The notes under the pieces were generated by a model. The model was not told the DNA's origin. It made no database searches and saw only the letters and a program-made list of their open reading frames with translations. From Erythrocercus mccallii (lineage: Eukaryota; Chordata; Aves; Passeriformes; Dicruridae): 64,000 nucleotides of DNA. Shown one piece after another: positions 14,851 to 27,935 of this stretch. Position 1 is the stretch's first letter; each line of letters starts with the position of its first letter. The translations under genes and the position numbers were made by a program. The stretch covers positions 434,001 to 498,000 of the forward strand of contig VZRG01000204.1 of NCBI GenBank assembly GCA_013397435.1, written 5' to 3'.

Positions 14851-17800
14851 ATATTGCTTATCTTCCTGGTGTTTTCTACATCTCTGGTCACTTCATTCAG
14901 AATGCAGGTTGTGCCTTCGCTGACTTGGCTTCACAGGAAGCAGCTGTCATATGGGGGTATCTTCACGCTCAGTTCCTGTTGGGAAAAAAAAAAGTCAAAG
15001 CATCATCTTTAAACTCTCTCTATGCAGACGTTTGTATTAAATCAAGGGTTTGAGTATTCAAGGAAGAAGGGCATTATGCTAAGTCCTACAATTCATCAGT
15101 AAAGTGAAGAACAACATGAACAGACAGGATCTTGCATTATTTTCACTGTATCCTATTCATGAAAAAGAGACTACTGCAAAAGTTGTTCCTGCAGACAGCT
15201 GTGTACCACTCCCTTTAAGAACACGGGATCTCTTGAGAGCCTATCAAGGGATACTGCAAATATTCACTCACTCCTAACTGACCAAGGATGATAGTCAAGT
15301 TTTGTGGTAACTCAGCATCAGTGTAGCCCAAGGAATCTGAAATGACAATTTCTTGAGATTCTTATTCTGTAATTTGAACATGGAGGTAGGAAGGTAGATG
15401 TTAACCACTGTAGTGCAAAAACCAGTATGAGCAAATGGGACTTAAAAAGTCTGCTGTTCATGCAGTGAAGTGTGGAGCGGAGGGATGGGGGAGTCACTTC
15501 TGTACAAAAATCTCCTTACTCTTTGGTCACTTCCCATGTCTTCTTGTTTCTCTTTCTGCTGTTCATTTGTGGCTTCTCTTCCTCTTCCCCACCACCTACT
15601 AGTCCGGCTGTAGTTCTTTCCTGCAGCTCTGTTAACGTTTAACAAATTTCCCTCCAGTTCCTATGTTTCTTTTGGCTGTAGCTCAAGGCAAACTCCCCAG
15701 ATCCAAAACTAATTTAGGCCTCTGAGCAACAGTAGCATTTAAATGTTGGCTTTGTGCCATCAGGCGGGCAGCCTCTTCACTGAGAAGAAATCTAATTCCA
15801 GTGTTTATTAGATTAACAGTGGCCTCAGGACTGGACTTCCTTTTAATGTTGTCCTTTTAAGAATTGTAAGGCTAATACAGGAACTTGGGAACCCCCAGAA
15901 GGGTCTCAGGAGCCTGGCTCTGACCTTTTTTTTTGGAAGCAGGACTTAGATCTGACTTAATTTGCGTCAGATGGCATAGGGGAGCAGACTGGTGAGGTGG
16001 AGCAGGAGGTGTTATTTTGACTTCCCAAGAAGTGTGTGTAAATCCTTCCATGTTTGTGCAATAGTGGCTTTGATTTCCTGCAAGTTTGTTTCAATAAGCT
16101 CTCTGGGGTAAGAACCTAGGTATGGAAGGGCAAATTGTGCCCTGGTTAAGAAGTGGACTGGGACTTGGTAGGATCTGTTTTAATTTCTCAGTTTGGCCAC
16201 AAGCTCTTTGGGAAGTCACTTAAGGCTCAGGTTTCCATGCATGAAGACTGCCTGTGGTGGGAGGTATGAGTATTTTGTAATATTCAGAGTCAGGTCTAAG
16301 GCTCTTTGGCCAGCTGTGTAATGATAGTTAAATGTCTAATTTTCTATTGATTTTAATTGACCTAGGCACCCAAATAGTCACAGTTTGGTGCTGTTTGGCT
16401 TCCTGTTTTTGCTCCTGTATTGAAGATAATACTTCTCAGCTTTTTAAGAGGTGTTAAAATTGTTCATTAGTAGAAAAAGGCAACTTGACACTGCAATAGT
16501 AGAGACCACACATGTACCTAGAAAGATGTGGTTCCGTGACTGGGCCATTTTGCTTTTCGTGTGTCTTCCCCTGCCTGCCTCAGTGCTGTTGCTATTATTT
16601 AATTGAAAGTGAAGCCCAATGTGAAGAGTATGAAACTGACTATAAAGAATTCTCTGGTGCTTTTTGCTGTTGTGGTTAATTTTTTTGGGGTGTGAGTATA
16701 AATGAATTGTGGAACTTGCAGGTTTGAAAAGGCAGCACCTGAGACTTCCAGTTTAAGCAGAGGAAGAGTTTTATGACCATGTTTTAAGTGTTGCAAAGGA
16801 GTCTGAAGTCCAGGTGCTGCGGGAGGTGTGGGTTGGTGCTTCATGGGCTGCCCGGAAAGCAAACAAATGTGGGTGGGCTAAATAGGGGCTGATGTACATT
16901 ATAGCTGCCCTGCAGTAACCCCAACACTGATCTTGTTCTTCCTGTTGGCAGTTCTGTTAGAAGGAACTTATCCCACCTGATCCCATAAAACATATTTGCA
17001 TTAAACTTGATTTTTTTGAGTGCACGCATGTGTATGTGTATATATGTCTGCATATATATGTTAAAAAAATACTGCTGGTAAAGGTTTCTTTTTTACTTTT
17101 AAGTTAATCCAGTTCTCTGGTAGGCAGCACAGTTACTGTGATGTCTCTGTGGTTGTGTGGTACCTCTCTCTTTGCCAGACCCAGCTCTGTTCTTCCAGCT
17201 CAATCTGGCCAGTTAATAATTGCCTCTTTGCCCCTCATCCTCTGAGGGCAACATAATATCATGTTTGGAGTTATTTTTTAGAAAACAACATGCAGAACAA
17301 CTCTCTTTGTCCCAAGATAGCTCCATTTATCTTGTGGTTTCTGCTTTTGAAGTCCTCCTGCCCGTGGGATTGCAAAAACGAGCTCCTGCCTCCTTATTGC
17401 CACAAAACCACATTGTGTATCCTATCCCTTCCTTGGAGGACTCCTCTGCTAAGCTGAGCTCTTGTGGTTGGTTTCCCAGTCTCTCGTGTGGCAGAGCTGG
17501 AAAGCTACAAAGCCCAGATGCTCCACTGCTAACAAGAGGCCCTCTTTATAGAAAACCAAAATAAACTCCTTAAAATTATCTCTCTATAAGAAAACCGTCT
17601 CTATCTTGTCCAGGAGCTTGGTCTTTTTCGTATCATGCCATAACGATGGGAAGAATCTGACTGCAGCCTGCAAAAGCCAAAATGGGCTTTTTTGGAGCCG
17701 GAGTTGATCTCTTTACGTTATGTGCCTGAACAACTGCAGTCCCACTAGAACCTAAAGTTCCTTGAAAAGGAAGACTTCAATGTTTTCACTTCTACTTTCT

Positions 17801-19436
17801 GCAAAGAAGTGTATGGCTATCAGTATTGATGTGTTCTGGGACTGGTCAAGACAGAAGTCTTGAAAAGGTTAAACAAACAAAAGAGTTTTCTGGGTTTTGG
17901 AGAGAAATTCTGGAGAGTAGGATGTCCTTACAGCTCGTCCAGCCCCTGGAGCATCTGAAAGATGAAAGAAGCTGGCTGATAATATCCTGTGGGACTAACT
18001 AACTTAGAGTAGTTCAGAGAGCCAATGCCAGGTGAAACCTTGAAGACAGAATAAAAACGGCTTCAAAATTGTGTTAAGCAAGGTTATGGATAATTCGTAA
18101 ATCCAGAGAGCGTTGGACAAGCTCTGATGAAGTAATTAACAAAGATTATGAGTGGTGTGGCAGAAGAAGCTAAAGGTTCAAGGAGCTTCTGAACCAAAAG
18201 GAAAAGGATTTTCCTGTAGACTTTGTGGTAAGGAAGTGGCTGGATTCTGAATTTTCCAAAACACATTTATCCTTGCAACCCAGATTGAAAAATGCCACTT
18301 CTAGTTTATCTTGGATCCCTGAAGCCTCTGAGCGCAGCTTCTCAAGCAAAGATGGCAGTTGTGCTTCCTTCTCTTAGCTGCAATCTTTTGACCGCTCCAT
18401 TTTCCTTTTGCCCCACCTGGAGACACCTTAGCTGCGCATTACACTGCAGGTAAATCAGTGCAGTTTACAGCCAGTAGATTAAAACAAATTGGCATTAATT
18501 TCAGTTCTTGTTAATGCTGTGACCTGTAACTGGTTCCTTAATAGCCTTTGTCATGGTTGGAAGCCATTACTGTTCAACACTATGTGCAGACAGGAAGTTG
18601 TATAGCTCTCTTGTATGAAACTGAAAACCAAGTGAGTTTTTCTTTGCTTGTTTTTAGCTCAATTCATATTTAGTTAGTGGAGAAATGACAGCTGTGTCTT
18701 TCTCAGCTGTGAAGCAAGGAGTTCAGTGAAATCTCAAGGATGCTTGCGGCTTGGAAGAGGACATGACAGGAATGGGAGCAGAAGCAGAATAAATGTTGGA
18801 AAAGCACTTATTGTTTGTTTGCCTTAAAAGTTAAAACTTCAGTTACTTAAAATAAGAGAAGTAGAAGAGAGAGGAATGTATTCAAAATGTATTCAAAAAA
18901 AGTCTTTATTTTCTCATATTGTAGTTATGAGTGACAGATGCCAAGCTGGTTTTCATTAGGTCTTGTAGGTTGCTTGCATTCTTCTCCATTCAATGAAGGG
19001 GAAGGATTGCAAAGCTTCAGAATTTCTGCAATAGCTCTGAGATTCTGATTCTTTCCAGAAGTGTTGTTTCCCAGAAGTGACAGAGTATATCCTTGCTGTG
19101 GCTATAATAAACCTTTGGTGCTCCTGTAGCTGAGACAATATAAGGATCACATAAGGGTAATTACCTCAAGGATGAGAGAAATCTGTCTATGAAGTAATGG
19201 AAACGTTAAAGGAAAGCTCACAGAACCTAAAATGCCCATGTTTTCTGCCTCGTAACTGGGAAAATGAAGTCCAGTGTTTCACCTCCATGAACTTTGATAT
19301 AGCAGGAAGTTTTCTGGCTGTTCAGTGGCCTTCATTCGTAAGTGCTGTCATGCCACTGAAATTCATAGGTGACTGTACTAGGTGAAATACATCAGAAGTA
19401 CCTTTTTCCTGTGAATTATCTGCTTAAAACAGCAGG

Positions 19437-19542
19437 TTGCTTCTCTAGCTGGCACTTAGCAATTGCTTCTCTAGCTGGCACTTAGCAATTGCTTCTCTAG
19501 CTGGCACTTAGCAATTGCTTCTCTAGCTGGCACTTAGTAATT
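19437..19542. repeat. 26-bp tandem repeat, four copies
   Basis: The unit begins TTGCTTCTCTAGCTGGCACT and starts again at 19463, 19489 and 19515. The first three copies look identical and the last has one change near its end (AGCAA to AGTAA). Near-identity indicates recent expansion. Confidence 0.95.
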
Positions 19543-20948
19543 TTGGAAGTCACCTGGTAACTTTCTACTGTTGTACTATTATTTTCTAAATTTTAGTGTA
19601 CTGCATGATTCATGATAAATGAACAATAAATTGTTTGCAACCTTTATGGAACAGGAAAGGGTAGATGTTGTTAGTGTGTGGGTTTAAAAAACAAAACATC
19701 GCAGTGAAAGAAATAAAAAGTTATGTGTCTCATGTTGCTGTAGTGACTAATTCTTGCAAAGCATGATGTAGGTTAAGTTAGTATTTTAAAGTGTTTGTCT
19801 AGTGTGTATGTGTATTCTGACAGGGTCTGAGTCCTGTAGCTCTGCCTGTCAGGCCATTGTGGTCCAGCTAAACATTCCCACAATATTTTAGGTTGCATGA
19901 TGATGCCTTTAAGTCATGTTATGCAGGAACAACCTTTTATTATTCTGTCCATTTCTGAGTGGACAGTGGACAGTATTCCATTTCTGCTTTAATGTGCTTG
20001 AGTGGAATGATCCTGCATGACAAATAATTTAGTGCTGGGGTAAGTCCCTTGGATTCTTTGTTGTAGTTCTTTATTGACATGCAGTTGCACAGGAGCTTGC
20101 AGCTATGTAAGTAAATGCTACTTCATGTTAATATCAGCAAAGCATATTTCTTGATGGCATCCTTCAGGTATCACTCTGCACTTCATAATATAAAATGGAT
20201 GACATGCTCTCTGCTTAAGAGAGAAAATCTACAGGTAATGAAATGCCAAGACTGAAGGTATGCTTTTAACTGTAACATGAAAAAAAACCCGCATGGTGGG
20301 AAACAATGTTCCTGCTCCTTGGAATCCAGGTTTAGAGGCAGGAAAAATGATTTAGTCCATATTTGGGTTTTAGTTAAAGGTATGTAGGAGACTCTTCCAG
20401 TTAGGGCCTTGGAGGTGAGAAGCAGAATGTTAAAGGTAGCATACTGCAGCTCATGGCTTTCTGAGGTCTTTGTACCTTCATAGGTTCTTGGTAAAACAAA
20501 CAGACGCTCCCACTATCTAATGGTTTTGTACACACTTGTAGAGAGAGTGGGAGAATCATCATGCCGAATTCTAATCTTTTGAAAGGCTCAAAGACTTTTA
20601 AAAAGGGCTATTCTTTTAACATAGGACAAGATGTTTGAAGCAGGATGGTATGGTGCTTGGTTTCTTGGATGTCAGCAGTGTTTGACAGGCATGTGGAGCT
20701 ACAGAAAAAACCCAGCATTTTCTACTCTCCTGGCAGTTCCAAATGTTTGAGGGAACATTGTAGTTACAGAAGAGACATTTGCCACTTAATAGCTATTAAA
20801 TATGCAAAATGTATCACTATATGGTCACATTTCAGCCAAAATATCTGGAAATGAGAGTTGAAGTGTTTTACCAGGTCCTTGCAAAGTAGTGCTGGTGTTC
20901 CCAGGAGAGAGCTGCATAGGATTCTGAAGAGAAGGCTGAAGGAAAAAG

Positions 20949-21460
20949 TCACAGAATGGGTCAGGTTGCACGGGACTGCAGTAGGTATTCTGGTCCAACC
21001 CCTTGCTCAAGTAAGGTTATCCTAGAGCACATGGTACTGGATTGCACCTGGATAGTTTTTTATTATCTCCTGTGAGGGAGACTCCACAACCTCTCTGGGC
21101 AGCCTGTTCCAGTGCTCGGTCACTTCCACAGCAAAGTTCTTACGCTTGAGTGGAACTTCCTGTGCATTAGTTTCTGCCCATTGCCTCTTGTCCTATTGCT
21201 CACACCACCGAGCAGAGCCTGGCTCCGTCCTCTGACACCCTCCCTTCAGATACCGATAGACATTGATGATGTCCCCTCTCAGTCATCTCTTCTCAAAGCT
21301 GAACAGGCCCAACTCTCTCAGCCTTTGCTTGTAAGAGAGATCTTCATCCCGTTAATCATCTTCATAACCATCCACTGGACTTGCTCCAGGAGCTCCATTT
21401 CTCTCTTGTGCTGAGGAGCTGAGAGCTGAAGACAACATTGCAGATGAGGTCACTCACATA
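20949..21460 (-). mobile_element. CR1 LINE 3' fragment, minus strand
   Basis: It starts on the plus strand with TCACAGAATGGGTCAGGTTG, the complement of the CR1 3' terminus, and runs back through the 3' UTR. It clearly belongs to a different CR1 subfamily from the copy at 13751. It is about 0.5 kb and 5'-truncated, with no coding capacity. Boundaries are approximate. Confidence 0.87.
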
Positions 21461-22179
21461 GAGCTTTCTCCTGTCTATCCTCACCTGTTAAAATTTCTAG
21501 GTCCATTTGAAATAGTTGTCATTTACCTGATACTTACGCCTACTTTTGGACAAGAACTTAGGGCTGAGCTTTTGATGTGTTTAACATGCTTTAGTGGTTG
21601 AAAGGTTCCTGTTTCTATACTGAGACTTTATGTGCTGTCCACCGTGAGCTACTTCCATAGGCAACTAAGAAGTTGCTCAGGAAACAAAGGGTAATATATT
21701 TCCTATTCAGAAAAAAACCTCGTAGAATTGGTAGTTGTTGCCTTTTGTCTGATTTCAAGAACTAAATAGTCATCAGGGAATAAAATACTGTGTTGGTTCA
21801 GACTTCAAACAGAATAATTCTGGAGTCTTGAGGGAGCTGTGTGCCATAACCCACTTTTGAGAAACGTTTTGTTACTGTGGTTAGAATATGTTGCTTAATT
21901 TCCCTATACAAACCTTAGTATGGACCTTAATCTTATAACTCTACTTCTGCAAATGGGGATAAAGTTTCTTCCTCCATGATGTGACATTTATGCATAATTA
22001 GGTTAAAGTATTTTTTTTGGCTGCCATATTGTATCATAGCAGCAGCCAATGGCTAGTCTTTTATTATTGCTCCTTGATTTTTCCAGGCATTGCTACATTC
22101 CAGCCTTTTCTATTAATTTGTTCAATCTGTTTCAAATTAATTTCCACCAGATGCACTAGTTTAAAAAAATATTTTTTAA

Positions 22180-22590
22180 AAGATTGAATCTTAATTTCCT
22201 GCCCATAATTCTAATCTTTGAAGGTCCCTTCTATACTATTTATTTTCCCTCTGTTGTGTTTGGAGCAGAATATTTCCTATTTTGGTATCATTTGCAGGCT
22301 CCTTTTGGTTAATACTTACTCTTTCTTCCAGATCATTAATGAAGTTATTTAATGGAACTGGACCTAATGCTGATCCCTATAATACCTACTAGCTATGTCT
22401 ACCCCCTGCAGCTTGACTTGCTGCCATTTCTCATTATCTTTTGTTTACGGTCTTTCAGCTGATTTTTTGATCTGTGTTTGCTGGTAACCCAGCCAATTTG
22501 AATAAGATTTTCATGGCAATAATAATGCACCTTCTGTTCAAAGACTCTGTATATGTAGAAACAGATTAAACATTAAGCCTCAGTACATTG
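22180..22590 (-). mobile_element. Ancient, highly diverged CR1/L3-like LINE remnant, minus strand
   Basis: Phrases such as GATCATTAATGAAGTTATTT followed by GGACCTAATGCTGATCCCTA are typical of old amniote CR1/L3 reverse-transcriptase sequence read in reverse. Divergence is much greater than in the other CR1 copies. The edges are uncertain. Confidence 0.6.
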
Positions 22591-25164
22591 TGGTGGCATA
22601 ATAGTAGTATACCCACTTGTAGAAGGGAAGAAGTAATTTCATCAAGTTCTGTAGAAGATAAGATAGAGTTAGGACAAGGATCTAGAGACCTCAGTTAGAG
22701 TCACATTGATAATTGCAAGGTGTTAATTTTTGACTTTAAAGTTTTGGGAGAAGGAACTGTAACAATTGCTTCTTAATCCTTGAGTCTTTTTATGTTCAAA
22801 TCAAATGCTTCTTCAGTATTTTTTTTCAGTAATTGTTTCTGTAAATGCTTTCCTATTTCCTGGGTGCAGGTAGAAGTTTTCAGTGGGATTGCTGGTCTTT
22901 AATGCTGTGGGATCAGAACTGGGATCCAGAGACTCAAGCATGTTTTTAAAGGCCTCCTATTTCTCTCCCCATGCAGTGTTTCTGAAAATATAGCTTCTGT
23001 TCCAGTCTCACTCTAACTCAGTCATACACCCATTGCACCGATACTCAGTCAGTTTGCACTTTGTTGCACTCCTTATTTTCTTCAAGTCCTAATTAGCAGA
23101 TGGCCTGTGGAATTTCTCTTACTTACCTTTCTGTTCTTTGTGCTCACATTAAGTGTAACATTTTTGAAGTCTGAGGTGTGTAGTTGTGCAGTTTACTGTG
23201 GTAACTGAAGGTGATTGTGCTTGATAGCTCGCCTCTCCCTAACACTTTGTTCAGTCATGTGTTTAATTGAGAACAAGCTGGTTCAGGATTGAGGTATCCC
23301 TGCTTTTTCAAATTGAAAGGGGAACTTCTAGGGCTAGGAAAATTTCATTCTTACTTGGAGACTGCCAAAACAGGCACCATATTCCATGACCAAGAAGTGG
23401 TAACATCTTCAATCTCTTCTCTGGTTCATGTGGTTTTGTTGAGGGTTATGTCTTTTTTTTTTCCTTAACCTTACCACTATCACATACTTCCTCAAACAGA
23501 ACTGTAATAATTCTGTTTAAGGCTTTGAAAATTTTCGGGTTGCTCTTCCTGATGATGGTAACTTTAGTCTAGGCAGCTTCAACAACTCAAAGGCCTTGTA
23601 GGTACCCAATCAGAACTGCTTCAGATGCTTCTGTAATGGGAGTAGAAAAGAAGATAAAACTGTTGGCATTTATCAGTGCATGGTGCCCCTTCTGACATCA
23701 GCCTGTTGTGCTGTAATGTTGCCTTTGCTGTGTCTGCCAGCAGACTTGTGAGTTTAAACAATGGTCAGCAAATCCCTCTTCTAAAGCTGGATTAACTGTA
23801 CTTTTTCCTTCAGTAGAAACTGCTATTTGGGTAAGAGAGGAATCCAAAATTTTCATTTTCCCTCAAGCCAGGCAAGCAAATAAAGCTGAGCTTCTCTGCT
23901 GTAGCAATTCAGGGAAGTACTGGATAAAGAGGGAAAGTGTATCATCTGAACTATGCTCAAGACTATCTGACATATCCAACATCTGCCTTCATCAAGGTGT
24001 GTATGTGATGGAAATGCAAAAGTGAGCCTGGCCTGGAAGTGGAGAAAAAGGGACGATTGTTATCTGGCATAGACCTTCTAGCAACAGGCGAGCAAGGTGT
24101 TAACAAGGCTGTTAAAGGCTATGCTACAGAATTCACTAATTTTAACCCCAAGTAAACAATCAGATGCTTGTGAATTCTTGAATTACAGAAGGAAGAAATT
24201 CAGTGCATCTGTTGAAGCCAGGGCAAAATATTCTTGCTTATTCCAGATTTGTTCAAAAATGCATCTGGGGATACCCTTCCATGCTTTCTCTGTGGAAAAA
24301 ACTGTACAGCCTTATGGCCATCACTATGAGGATTTTAGTTCTTTCCCTTTTAATTCCATTAATCATATTCCATTTCATTTACACAGTCCTGGATTTCTTT
24401 TTCCCTCCTTGTCACTCTAAGTGTCAAGTGTGTCCTGTATTTTCACACTCGTTCAACATCCACTTATACCTTCTGTCCTCCCATCATTTTTCTGTGGTAG
24501 AGTTAAAATTATAAAATATATTGTCATATTTTGGGTTCTGTCTCTTGTAATAATGAGGTTTGCAGAAAGATCTCTGCATTCCGTTGAAGGTCTTCTGTAG
24601 GCCAAAATTAGGTGCCTGTCCATGGAAGGGGAGAAACCCAGATCCACATGTTACTCAGTGCTGGACTAAGAGAACGATTGTTCTTTCCAGAGGCTTCTGA
24701 TTCTGAGCTGAGTCTGCAACTGTAAATAATGCCAAATCTCTTTGTGATTCTGGCTTTTCTAAAGGTATTGGTGCTGTTTTCCTTGCAGCATAGAAGCACT
24801 TAAGGAATACTTAGCCATGGTTTTATGTGCTATCCCATGTTACAGGTACATGAAAAATTGGAGGATAGTGCAAACAAAGTGATGGCTGTGAACCTCCTAC
24901 TGCTGATTTTAAAAAGAACAGTAAGAGGTTCTGTGTTAGGATCAAAGGGAAAAGATACAATCAACAGGGTGGTGTGGAGTGGGAGTCTCTTTTATGTAGC
25001 TGGTTCTTGATACCTGGATAAAAGAAAATTTGGAAAGGCAGGATGTCATTGACCATTGAAGCCAGGATCTTTCGCAGTTGTTCATTGAGGAAACTTCATC
25101 CATATGTGAATATGATAAAATTCTGATAGTTCTAGAATGCTACCAGAGACTGACAGAAATGTAT

Positions 25165-25366
25165 TCATTTCAACAAAAGATGCTTTTCACAGTGAGAACA
25201 ATCATGCTGCCTCCCCAGAGACATAGAGACCCCATCACTAGAGGTTCTGAAGATGCAACTGTACAGGGTGCTGGATAGTCTCATCCAGGCTCCATTTTCT
25301 ACAAATAGTTGGACCAGGTGATCTTTTGAGGTGTCTTCCAAACAGGGCTGTTGCATGATTCCTTGT
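25165..25366 (+). mobile_element. CR1 LINE 3' fragment, plus strand
   Basis: This short 3' UTR piece includes CAGGGTGCTGGATAGTCTCA and GGACCAGGTGATCTTTTGAG, which are characteristic CR1 3' phrases. It ends near a TGATTC-type terminus. It has no coding capacity. Confidence 0.8.
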
Positions 25367-27504
25367 TGAAGCAGCAGCATGTCAAAGGTTGAATTGCTGC
25401 AAAATAGTGTTAAGAGCTGCCATGTGCCATTATTTTTACTGATGAGGGAGTGGGTTAGAGTCTTTCTTTTTGGAATAAAGCATGCCATCAGGACTTAAAA
25501 CAGTGTTTTCACTCCTCACCAGAAATCTGCTGTTTCTATCGAAGCAACAGCTACAGAGCCCAGTTTGGTAATTATCCTTTCTACTTAAGTTTTCTTTGTA
25601 ATGTCAATATTTTTGTGAATCCATAGCAAATACAGGGCTGCTCTGTAATAGCTCTGAGGGTTGCAAGTGACCTTATCAGCAAAATGTAGCTTTGTATATT
25701 AGGTTTTGCTTTATGGGGCTGTATTGTTTGGCCTGATGAAGAGTTGCTGGGAGCTGAAGGAAGCAGAGTTAACAACCTACTGTTTGAGCAGCCCTGCCCT
25801 CACTCCTCCCCTTCCCCCCAAAAATATATGCAGAAATAACAGGATGATAATTGACTTCTGCTTTTCAGCCAGAAATGACTTAACTGCTTTGTCAACTTTA
25901 GACATAAAACTACACAGATCCTAATTTTGTTTTAAGAGGGATGGGGGCAATGCACCCTTCCTCAGGAGACATTTCATTTATGAGACAAATATGAAGATGT
26001 GGAGGATATTTGGAAGGAATCTGAAGAAACTGAGCATACTGTGCTAAATTTAAGGTGATGGCAGATGTTAAGTATGAGGCCTGTGTTTAGACTGACTTCC
26101 TGTTTTTAAAATCTGAAGGTTGTTTGTATACTTTGCTAGAAAACTGTTTGGTTACTGTATCCTGCTGCTATGCATCTGGAGAGAACCAAACTACAGACAG
26201 GGAAGATGATTTTTTGGTTGTTTATACCCAAGGGCAAGTGAGAGTAGGAAATTTTTGTTGTGGTCACGTGAGGGATCAGGAGCGGCCATGAAAATTAAGT
26301 GATATCAGCTCAACATGTGGCATTATCTCTGTTAGCTTTTTTGTATCATTTTGTATATATTGCTTCGCTAAAGTATGTCAGGGTTTTGTTTCCTGCATAA
26401 GTGAAAAGATTTTTGAATCCAGAGTTAGTAAAATGTCCAAGCCTGCAATGTGATGTAAAGTTTCAGGAAAAATATTTGTTGTTACGAGGCCCAGAGGTGC
26501 TTCTTGTTGTTCCTGCTCCAGAATAACGTGTAGAAGTGCAATTAGATGTGTCCCCTTTGATTGTTGGTCCAGTTGCCTGAACAACAAGTGCTGATTTCTG
26601 TCCTGTTCCTGGCCCACTGACTAACTGGGATTGAAACATGACACTGGACCTTTATATGTGTGTTTGGTCAGCCTTCAGTCTCATGCTCCTGGTGTTTAAT
26701 GAGAGTTTGAGGTAAGAGGGTAGGTCTTCTTCTGAGGCTTCTCACACCAAGTGCACCACTTCCGCCTGGAGTTGGAAAAAACATGCTTCTCATCTTTGTC
26801 CTTCCTGACCCTCTACTGTTACAGATACAGTTACAGGGTAGTGTCACTGGAGCTACTGGGAAGTGTGACGCCGAAGGAGACACCAAAGATGAAATACTAT
26901 CCACACTGAAATCATTAAGAAAATTCCTTCTGCCTGCAGGTGTGCCAGCCTTCATTCACCTTGTTCCTTTTTCTGGGAAAGACTAGCCATCCAGGATTGC
27001 TTCTGAAACTGTTCATAGGTTGAAATTGGTGTGTTTTCCCAACAATCATGTGCATTACTTGGCAAGTGCAAATTCAGGGTAGATCATGATTTATAGTGAG
27101 TAGAAGGTTAGTTCCCCTAAAGGTCACAAATCACAATCCATTATATCTGCAAAGGTTGTAATTCGAACTAGTTAAGCAAAGTATGCTTACATAATAGCAC
27201 TACAGACACCAGCTACTGCATATGAGAGAGTGTTGGTATCTAGGTCATAACGTGTCCTTCAGCTTCCAACAGTTTCAGTAGCATGGTAAAATCACAAAGC
27301 AGAGATGATGGAACATAGCAACTTTAATGAGGTGAGAAGAACAGATTTAATATGTGTGTGCTTATATATAACCTAATATTAGTAGCAACTTTGAAGAGAA
27401 CTGTGTGTTTGACAATACAGCAGATTAAGTTACACTTTGCAGACTGGGACAGCTGCACTAATTCTTTCTTTGCTGTTGCAGAGCTGTGCTGCCATGCTGC
27501 TCAT

Positions 27505-27935
27505 GGACAAGGCCAAAAAAGCTGGTGAAAGGATTAAAGAGCAAGTCTTCAGAGGAGGGGCTGAAGGAACTAGGGTTGTTTAGCCTGGAGAAAAAGAGGC
27601 TCAGGGAGACTCTATCACTCTCCACAACCACCTGAAAGGAGGTTGTAGGGAAGTAGGTGTCTTCTCCCCAGATACAAAGTGACAGGATGAGCAGAAATGA
27701 CCTGAAGTTGTATCAGAGGAGGTCTAGATTGGATATTAGGGAAAATTTCTTCACCAAAAGGTTTGTCAGCACTGGAGGACAGGCTACCCAGGGAATGGCA
27801 GAGTTTCCATTCCTGGAGGTATTTAAAAGGGATGTGGCACTTAGAGGTGCAGTGTAATGATGGACCTGGCACTGTTCAGTTAATGGTTAGATTTGGTGAC
27901 CTTAGAGATCTTTTCCAACCTAAAAGATAGTGGTC
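27505..27935 (+). mobile_element. CR1 LINE 3' fragment, plus strand
   Basis: It reads through the end of the RT frame (TTTAGCCTGGAGAAAAAGAG), the CCACCTGAAAGGAGGTTGTA region, the ATATTAGGGAAAATTTCTTC phrase and the final GATCTTTTCCAACCTAAAAG. The terminal octamer repeats are lost or diverged. Confidence 0.88.
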
